Source: Leptospira kobayashii (GTDB lineage Bacteria; Spirochaetota; Leptospiria; Leptospirales; Leptospiraceae). Taken from it: a DNA stretch of 64,000 nt. The stretch lies in the NCBI RefSeq assembly GCF_003114835.2, contig NZ_AP025028.1, positions 1,392,001-1,456,000 of the forward strand, given 5' to 3'. Shown in pieces: positions 57,234 through 64,000 of the stretch; within the stretch, counting starts at the first letter, position 1; each line of letters starts with the position of its first letter. The notes below the pieces were generated by a model. The model was not told the origin of the DNA. It ran no database searches and saw only the letters and a list, made by a program, of their open reading frames with translations. Both the position numbers and the translations under genes were made by a program.

Positions 57234-58367
57234 TCAATAATGATAAGCTACTTCCAAACCTACCTGCGATCTTACGTCCTTGTTCTCCGGAAATGGCCCG
57301 AATCCGGGCTGACCTCCTAATAGAAAGGGTAATATGCCGGCGCTACCGGAACCACTGAGAAGTGTAAAAAAGTTACCAGGTTCTTTTACCTTGGAATCGA
57401 CTACTTTATGGGTTGAATGTGTTGTTTGGTAGGTAAAACGAATGCTTACCGATTCCGTTGCTTGGTAAGTATATCCGAAACTGAGCCTGTTTCCGACTAA
57501 CTCCGTTTTTACGTCTCCGGTGAGTTTTGTTGTCATGGGTAATGCACTCCCACTTCCCGATGCGGAAGGTATAATGAGAAGGGATGTTGTTTCGGAAGTG
57601 TATTTTCCCGCGTTGGCAAAGCTTTTAAAATAATCCGCTCCCAAATCTATTTTATGTTTCTCATTAATGGAAACCGCATAGGCAAGACCTAAGACTCCGT
57701 TCGCAAAACCTTCATTATATTTTAATTTTTCAATGGAAGTTACGGAAAAAAAATTTCCTCCAGTGGTTGAAGTGCCTGAGGAAGAGGAAGTTGTCGCCGA
57801 ACTATTTCCATAATAATAAGGAGATGTGGACTTCACTTCATTTCCGTAAATTTCAAATCCTACCCGAGCTCCGAATCCTTTTAGAAATTGGTTTTGGGAA
57901 TCATGAAGGAACTGAATGTTCTCTACCAATTCGATTCTGGCTGTTTGCAACCGATTGCTTGTAAATTCGGAGACAGCGGTACCCTCCGAACGGATAGAAG
58001 TGGCACTAGAGCCTGTTCCGGAACTAAAAGTAATTTTGCTGTAATCGATCGCCTGTTGGTTTCCGGAAGATAGGTTGGCAAAAAAGAATCCTACATTGGT
58101 TTGTAAAAGTCCGCTGTGTTTGAATGAGGAACCAAGTTCTACTCCTGTCCCTTTGAAGGTGCTGGTTTGAGGCATTCTGTAAGCGGTTGTCCCTCCGATA
58201 GAACGATTCAGAAAGAGACCGTTTTCGATTTCGAGTGCATTCTTTAATGTTGCCGAATCCACTGTATTTTGAGATACTTTGGCATAGAATTTTTTATTGT
58301 TTTCTTGTGAGAAAAGCCCACTTGCAAATGTTAGTCCTGCAACTAACAGAATAATATTTTTTTTCAT
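57234..58367 (-). CDS. Putative outer-membrane beta-barrel protein
   Basis: A 377-aa protein with a signal peptide (MKKNIILLVAGLTFASGLFS, then QENN). Alternating hydrophobic strands run through the body, such as HKIDLGADYFKSF and VSIRFTYQTTHS, and long Ser/Thr/Gly loops are likely surface-exposed (the run near residues 190-205 is almost only Ser and Thr with Gly). The C-terminus VGLEVAYHY ends in an aromatic residue, as outer-membrane barrels do. There is no close match to a named porin. It is divergent from lexA. Confidence 0.72.
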   Translation of the reverse strand: MKKNIILLVAGLTFASGLFSQENNKKFYAKVSQNTVDSATLKNALEIENGLFLNRSIGGTTAYRMPQTSTFKGTGVELGSSFKHSGLLQTNVGFFFANLSSGNQQAIDYSKITFSSGTGSSATSIRSEGTAVSEFTSNRLQTARIELVENIQFLHDSQNQFLKGFGARVGFEIYGNEVKSTSPYYYGNSSATTSSSSGTSTTGGNFFSVTSIEKLKYNEGFANGVLGLAYAVSINEKHKIDLGADYFKSFANAGKYTSETTSLLIIPSASGSGSALPMTTKLTGDVKTELVGNRLSFGYTYQATESVSIRFTYQTTHSTHKVVDSKVKEPGNFFTLLSGSGSAGILPFLLGGQPGFGPFPENKDVRSQVGLEVAYHY

Positions 58368-58542
58368 TTGGTTACCTGATTTTTATATAATCTTCGGTGA
58401 AGATGATAAGCTAACAAGGTTTTGTCAATTGCATAAACTAATTTTTGTTATACAGAAAAAGGAAAAAAATTTCAATTCTATGCAATAAAAAATCCCTTTT
58501 TTTTGGTTGACATAACGGATATTTCCTATTTGTCTGTTAAGT

Positions 58543-59151
58543 ATGAAAGATCTTACAGAAAAACAAGAACAAGTACTCCAATACATTACAGATACTGTAA
58601 GAGAAAAGGGCTTTCCTCCTACCATCCGGGAGATCGGGGATCAGTTCGGAATCACTGCAAAAGGCGCTTACGACCACCTCAAAGCCGTAGAGAAAAAGGG
58701 ATACATCCGCACTTCCAAAAACCAAAGTCGTGCCATCGAGCTTTTGCGGGGAAATGCAGACGATACACTCTTGGTTCGTGCCTCGGGGATTCCTCTTTTG
58801 GGTCAGGTGGCCGCAGGGAATCCTATCCTTGCCGAAGAAAACATAGAAGAATATATTGCCGTACCGGATCATCTGGCTACAAAGCCAGGTACCTTTGCAC
58901 TGAGAGTGAAAGGGGATTCCATGATTGAAGCCGGGATCAGTGACGGAGATATTGCCATCATTCAGAAAAAGGATTCGGCACGAAACGGAGAGATCGTGGT
59001 TGCCATGATCGAAAATGAAGCCACATTGAAAGTTTTTTATAAGGATGCGGACCACATTCGTTTGGAACCTCGCAACTCCCGCTTGAAAGCCATTCGTACA
59101 AAAAAAGCAACGATCATAGGCAAGCTGGTAGGTTTGTATCGAATTTACTGA
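58543..59151 (+). CDS. lexA: LexA repressor
   Basis: LexA (202 aa, normal length) represses SOS genes and self-cleaves when RecA filaments form. The winged helix-turn-helix (about 1-65) includes GFPPTIREIGDQFGITAKGA. The cleavage site is Ala91-Gly92 (GQVAAGNP), and the catalytic dyad is Ser126 (KGDSMIEAG) and Lys163 (ATLKVF). A TTGACA box lies at 58507-58512 in front, with no clear -10 partner. I could not place a TTTGN5CAAA-type box, which I recall as the leptospiral LexA site. An exported lipoprotein gene and ctpA follow. Confidence 0.97.
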   Translation: MKDLTEKQEQVLQYITDTVREKGFPPTIREIGDQFGITAKGAYDHLKAVEKKGYIRTSKNQSRAIELLRGNADDTLLVRASGIPLLGQVAAGNPILAEENIEEYIAVPDHLATKPGTFALRVKGDSMIEAGISDGDIAIIQKKDSARNGEIVVAMIENEATLKVFYKDADHIRLEPRNSRLKAIRTKKATIIGKLVGLYRIY

Positions 59152-59188
59152 TTGACCCGATTCCGAGCGGTAAGGAAGGTTATGGGGT

Positions 59189-59491
59189 ATGCACCTTCTT
59201 CCTTCAAAGCCGATTTTTTTCATCGGCTTGGTATTGCTTTCTTTCCTTAGCTTTTGCGCTCCTAAAAAAGAGGCGGTCAGTCCTTATGATTTGAAAAGGG
59301 TTCTTGAGCGGGTGGCTCAAGCCAGAATTCAAACCGGTCTTACCGCCGACATTGACAAGCCATCTCCATCCGACCGGGAGTTGTTTGAGGAAGCATGTGA
59401 TATCTACCGCCTTCCCATTGACAAAGCAAAACAAGCTTTAAAAGAAAAAAACGAATCTCTCTACCTATCCTTTTACGGAAATGAATCATGA
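59189..59491 (+). CDS. Small lipoprotein upstream of ctpA
   Basis: A 100-aa protein with a lipoprotein signal (LSFLSFC, lipidated Cys23) and a short helical mature part. No family is recognised. Its stop overlaps the ctpA ATG by 4 bases, so it is probably translated together with the protease and could be its partner or adaptor at the membrane. That role is inference from coupling only. Confidence 0.75.
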   Translation: MHLLPSKPIFFIGLVLLSFLSFCAPKKEAVSPYDLKRVLERVAQARIQTGLTADIDKPSPSDRELFEEACDIYRLPIDKAKQALKEKNESLYLSFYGNES

Positions 59492-60864
59492 CTCGTAAGA
59501 AAGAAAGAATTCTATGGGCAAGTATTACCTTTTTACTTTTGGCGGCTTGGGTCTTTTCCCCTTTGGAAAAAGCAAAAGCGATTTCTTCCAACGGAGAAAC
59601 GTATCTTCAGATTTTACATGAAGTAGTATCTTATATTGAAAATGATTTTGTCGATCCGATAGAAGAGAAAAAAATCTATACCGGCGCGATTCATGGCGCA
59701 TTGCAGAGCTTAGGTGATCCTCATTCCCGGTTTTTAGACAAAGACGATTTTCAGGAATTACAAAACGAGACCAAAGGCAGTTTCGGTGGAATTGGAGTCG
59801 AGGTTAGTTTTCAGGAAGGTGCCTTCGTCATTATTTCCCCTTTGGAGGGAACTCCCGCTTGGAAGGCAGGCCTTCTGCCTCATGACAGGATTACGGAGAT
59901 CAACGGAAAGAGCACAAAAAATCTATCCCTCTCGGATTCCATAGCTATGATGCGCGGAGATGTGGGCTCTTCTCTGTCTATGAAAATAGAAAGAAAGGGA
60001 GTGAGAGATCCGTTTACTGTCAGCCTAGTTCGTGAGCTGATCAAAATTCAATACATTCGTTCTGCGTTTTTACCGGAAACCAAAACCGGATATATCAAAC
60101 TTGCTCAGTTTATGGGTAGGGAAAATACGGAAAAAGAATTTACGGATAACATTCGTAAGCTTGTAGACTCCGGAGCAAAAAATATCATCATTGATTTGAG
60201 GATGAACCCGGGCGGGCTACTTGATCTCGCGATTCGGATTGCGGATTTGTTTTTGCCCAATAACAAAGAAATCGTATCCGTTCGGGGAAGGGGAGGAGTT
60301 CTTATCCGTACATTTCGTTCGGAAAAATCAGAGACCAAGTTTTTAGATGTACCGATCGCCGTTCTTGTCAATGGAGGTTCTGCGAGTGCTTCCGAGATTT
60401 TAGCCGGTGCTTTACAGGATAACAAACGTGCCAAGATCGTAGGAACTCAGAGTTTCGGGAAAGGATCCGTTCAATCTATTTTTCCTCTCTCTCATGGAAC
60501 GGGCGTTGCCATAACGATTCAAAAATATTTTACTCCTTCCGGCAAGTCTATTCATGGAACAGGGATTACACCTGATCTGGTGGTTCAACCGATCACTGCG
60601 ACCGATGAAGAAAAATTCGCTTTTGATAAATTGCAAAAGAAAAATAAACTTCGACCGTTTCTCGCGGAACATCCCGAATTCAATGAAGATGTGGTTCGTG
60701 ATTTTCAAAAGTTATTGGAATCGGAAAAATTAAGTATCGGAGATTCCGTAGTCCGACTCTATCTTTTCAGCGAACTCAAATCGACTTCCTCTTTCCAAAA
60801 ACCGAATACCGAATTGGACTTACAGTTGAAAGAGGCGATTCAATTGATTTCCAAAGAACAATAA
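59488..60864 (+). CDS. ctpA: C-terminal processing peptidase, S41 family
   Basis: CtpA (458 aa) is a periplasmic Ser-Lys protease that trims or degrades proteins by their C-termini. It has an N-terminal membrane anchor or signal (about residues 8-24) and a PDZ domain (about 95-180, with SFGGIGVEV and SPLEGTPAWKAGL). The S41 catalytic domain carries Ser300 in GGSASASEI and Lys325 in QSFGKGSVQ, with the normal spacing of 25. It follows the small lipoprotein by overlap and precedes tsaD by 8 bp. Confidence 0.95.
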   Translation: MTRKKERILWASITFLLLAAWVFSPLEKAKAISSNGETYLQILHEVVSYIENDFVDPIEEKKIYTGAIHGALQSLGDPHSRFLDKDDFQELQNETKGSFGGIGVEVSFQEGAFVIISPLEGTPAWKAGLLPHDRITEINGKSTKNLSLSDSIAMMRGDVGSSLSMKIERKGVRDPFTVSLVRELIKIQYIRSAFLPETKTGYIKLAQFMGRENTEKEFTDNIRKLVDSGAKNIIIDLRMNPGGLLDLAIRIADLFLPNNKEIVSVRGRGGVLIRTFRSEKSETKFLDVPIAVLVNGGSASASEILAGALQDNKRAKIVGTQSFGKGSVQSIFPLSHGTGVAITIQKYFTPSGKSIHGTGITPDLVVQPITATDEEKFAFDKLQKKNKLRPFLAEHPEFNEDVVRDFQKLLESEKLSIGDSVVRLYLFSELKSTSSFQKPNTELDLQLKEAIQLISKEQ

Positions 60865-60872
60865 ATAAGGTC

Positions 60873-61909
<1,037 letters not shown>

Positions 61910-61913
<4 letters not shown>

Positions 61914-62665
61914 AAAAAAAACTTACCTGGATACCAAACACTCTTACCCTCGGAAACCTTACACTCGGATTTGTATCCATGTTGGTTGCTTCCGAAATCG
62001 GACTTAGCGCGACACCTAGCCATGAATTGTTTCAATTGGCAGGAGTATTCATCATCTTGGCTGCGTTATTCGACGGCTTTGACGGAATGGCGGCAAGAGC
62101 ATTGGATTGTACATCCGAACTTGGAGCCGACTTGGACAGTTTGGCCGACCTAACTACTTTCGGAATCGCTCCCGGATTTTTAACATACAAAATGTTTTTG
62201 GACGAATACAAAATCGATCTTTTCGGAAGGCCTGATATGTTTCCTGTGGGAATGTTGATCGCTGCATTATTCCCCATTTGTGCGGCATACAGACTTGCAA
62301 GATTCAATGTAGCTCATGATCCGGGATCTTTTCACGGACTTCCTTCTCCCGTCGCAGGAGTAGTTGTGGGGATTTTCCCTCTTGTTTTCCGAGTGGAGCA
62401 GGTTCCGAAACTTGTGGCAATTGCCTTCTTTATTTGCACGGCGCTTCTTATGGTATCAACCATCCGTTACTCCAAACCTCAGGTAGCAATCCGTGGAATC
62501 TTCACTTGGAAAAGAATGGCTTTTGCTCTCGGCGGGCTCGCGCTACTGGTGTTAGCTGTTGGGATTTCGAAATGGCCGCATTTTCTGTACGGGGCTGTCG
62601 GGTTCTATGTGTTTTCCGGGATCGTTTCCTTTGTGATTCATACCATCCAAGAACTACGTGTTTAA
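61910..62665 (+). CDS. pssA: CDP-diacylglycerol--serine O-phosphatidyltransferase
   Basis: PssA (251 aa, type II membrane form) makes phosphatidylserine from CDP-diacylglycerol and serine, the precursor of phosphatidylethanolamine. The CDP-alcohol transferase motif DGMAARALDCTSELGADLD continues to SLAD with the spaced Asp residues intact, and about six to eight membrane segments are present. The N-terminal IPNTLTLGNLTLGF is typical. The family assignment is sure; serine is the likeliest alcohol. Confidence 0.92.
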
Positions 62666-62746
62666 TTCGAATCTTGCGACTGATTTAAAAAGATTCTCCA
62701 TATAAAACGTTTGATTTTTTGAAATAAGGATCATAAAAAAAGAGCA

Positions 62747-63703
62747 ATGAAAATCAAGTTTTGGGGAGTAAGGGGTTCAATTGGTTCACCGATTCGTCCT
62801 ACCGGAGTTAAGCAAAAAATCGAAAAGATTTTGTCTTTAGCGAGCCCCACCGATATCCAAAACGAACAAAGTATCCGCAAGTTTTTAAATTCACTCAGTT
62901 TTTCCGCATCATCAACTTACGGTGGTAATACGACTTGTGTTGAAATCCGAGACAAGGACGATAACCTGATCATCATAGACGGAGGCACCGGACTTCGCGA
63001 GTTGGGAAATTCCATTATGCCGTCCGAATTCGGAAAAGGCGGAGGGCATGCTCACTGGATTCTTACGCATACGCATTGGGATCATATCCAAGGGATTCCT
63101 TTTTTTGTTCCTTTGTTTCTTCCCGGAAATCATTTTGAATTTCATTCTTCCTTTGAAGACATGGAAGATCGGTTAAAGTATCAATTCGTATTCAGCCATT
63201 TTCCTGTATCCTTCGATCATTATGCCGCAAACAAAATGTTTCATTATGAAGAAGAAGGAAAAGAAGTTCAATTAGGTCCTCATATCACTGCGTTCAGCAA
63301 GGCGGTCCGTCATCCGGGAGGGAGCTTTTCCTACCGGTTTACGGAAAACGGAAAGTCCATCATCTTCGCATCCGATGCGGAGTTTAACTTGGATGAAATG
63401 GAAAATATAGACACTTATATTGATTATTTCAGAGATGCGGAGATCCTTGTTTTCGATACTCAATATACATTTGAAGAGTCCTTGCAAAAGATCGATTGGG
63501 GTCATAGTTCCGCTTCCATCGCAACGGATATTGCACTTCGTGCCAAAGTAAAAAAACTAATCATGTTCCATCACGATCCTTCCTATGATGATGACAAATT
63601 GGATTTGGTTTATTTACGTGCATTGAAATACAAAGAGATGTTTGACCCCCATGGCAAACTAGAAATCATTATGGCTCATGAAAGTTTAGAATTGGAGATA
63701 TAA
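62747..63703 (+). CDS. MBL-fold hydrolase, cyclic phosphodiesterase/RNase Z-like
   Basis: A 318-aa metallo-beta-lactamase-fold protein. It opens with FWGVRGSIGSP, holds ILTHTHWDHIQGIPF (HxHxDH site) and has further ligands in RHPGGSF, FASDAEF and FHHDPS. This set is typical of proteins annotated as phosphoribosyl 1,2-cyclic phosphodiesterase-like or PhnP-like. The substrate is unknown. It has a long insert before the first strand pair (about residues 25-55). It lies 82 bp after pssA. Confidence 0.85.
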   Translation: MKIKFWGVRGSIGSPIRPTGVKQKIEKILSLASPTDIQNEQSIRKFLNSLSFSASSTYGGNTTCVEIRDKDDNLIIIDGGTGLRELGNSIMPSEFGKGGGHAHWILTHTHWDHIQGIPFFVPLFLPGNHFEFHSSFEDMEDRLKYQFVFSHFPVSFDHYAANKMFHYEEEGKEVQLGPHITAFSKAVRHPGGSFSYRFTENGKSIIFASDAEFNLDEMENIDTYIDYFRDAEILVFDTQYTFEESLQKIDWGHSSASIATDIALRAKVKKLIMFHHDPSYDDDKLDLVYLRALKYKEMFDPHGKLEIIMAHESLELEI

Positions 63704-63704
63704 A

Positions 63705-64000
63705 GTGGCAAAAAAAGAATATATCATCGGAATTGATGCAGGCACTACCGGGATTCGTACATTCTGTTTTAATGATAAAGGAAAAGTGATCGCTTCCGCT
63801 TACCAAGAATTCAAACAACATTATCCTAAACCGGGTTGGGTGGAACATGACCCGGAAGAAATCTGGGCCAAAACACAAAAACTCATCGGAGATGTGATCA
63901 AATCGGCGGATTTGAATCCGAAAGATGCGATTGCCATCGGAATCACGAACCAAAGAGAAACTTCCGTTGTTTGGGATCGCAAAACGGGAAAGCCTATTTA
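63705..64000 (+). CDS. glpK: Glycerol kinase-like FGGY kinase, partial (5' end)
   Basis: A frame from GTG 63705 to the window edge (98 full codons) encodes the N-terminus of an FGGY-family kinase. It carries the phosphate-binding IGIDAGTTGIRT, then KPGWVEHDPEEIWA and GITNQRETSVVWDRKTGKP. The last two are typical of glycerol kinase, which makes glycerol-3-phosphate. The DAGTTGIR motif differs slightly from the common DQGTTSSR. The gene starts 1 bp after the preceding stop. The rest is outside the window. Confidence 0.85.
   Translation, partial: MAKKEYIIGIDAGTTGIRTFCFNDKGKVIASAYQEFKQHYPKPGWVEHDPEEIWAKTQKLIGDVIKSADLNPKDAIAIGITNQRETSVVWDRKTGKPI

Overview
The window reads as chromosomal DNA of a Leptospira species (Spirochaetota). 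The reasons are the (R)-citramalate synthase of the leptospiral isoleucine route, many lipoproteins with leptospiral lipoboxes (such as FFSFAC and LSFLSFC), abundant SpoIIE phosphatase and hybrid-kinase signalling, a bactofilin, and several conserved proteins I could not assign to any family. The base composition is more moderate than that of the very AT-rich pathogen L. interrogans. The species cannot be fixed from the sequence. I saw no rRNA, tRNA, CRISPR array, phage or IS transposase.

Layout. 0-3.6 kb: the end of a possible PilZ-like protein, guaB of strikingly eukaryotic type, a LolA-like exported protein and rsmE. 3.6-15.4 kb: a Cys-rich lipoprotein, three conserved proteins of unknown function, a giant alpha-2-macroglobulin with an intact CLEQ thioester motif, and a membrane-anchored sulfatase-fold enzyme with Thr at the nucleophile position. 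15.4-19.2 kb: carB and a convergent DUF1499 lipoprotein. 19.2-24.8 kb: an accessory-looking island (tetR, alkB, a metallo-beta-lactamase-fold hydrolase and a PQQ-type sugar dehydrogenase) with long intergenic spaces that carry two families of structured repeats. 24.9-29.4 kb: a tightly packed run of Smr protein, cimA, pth, a VTT membrane protein, a Cys-rich small protein and rarA. 29.4-34.6 kb (minus strand): a GAF-GAF-SpoIIE-TPR phosphatase and a 7TM-DISM hybrid histidine kinase.

35.1-46.7 kb: a complex I operon in the order nuoA-B-C-D-E-F-H-J-K-L-M-N, with nuoG and nuoI missing from their usual places. It is preceded by a Fur-box-like palindrome. 46.8-49.9 kb: mtnD (methionine salvage), then recJ and a bactofilin overlapping on the minus strand. 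50.0-56.8 kb: a heavy-metal-type RND efflux operon (inner-membrane pump, outer-membrane channel, periplasmic adaptor) with a family I inorganic pyrophosphatase inserted between pump and channel, followed by a strong hairpin. 56.9-58.4 kb (minus): a small secreted Cys-rich protein and an outer-membrane beta-barrel candidate. 58.5-64 kb: lexA, a small lipoprotein, ctpA, tsaD, pssA, an MBL-fold phosphodiesterase-like protein and the start of a glpK-like FGGY kinase.

How it works together: most genes are housekeeping (GTP and carbamoyl-phosphate supply, isoleucine synthesis, respiration, tRNA modification, phospholipid synthesis, DNA repair). Interspersed are envelope functions and two accessory modules, the alkane/sugar oxidation island and the metal efflux operon. 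The best leads for something undescribed are the two structured repeat families, the pyrophosphatase inside the RND operon, the Fur-like site before nuo, the Thr-type sulfatase-fold enzyme and the eukaryote-type IMPDH.
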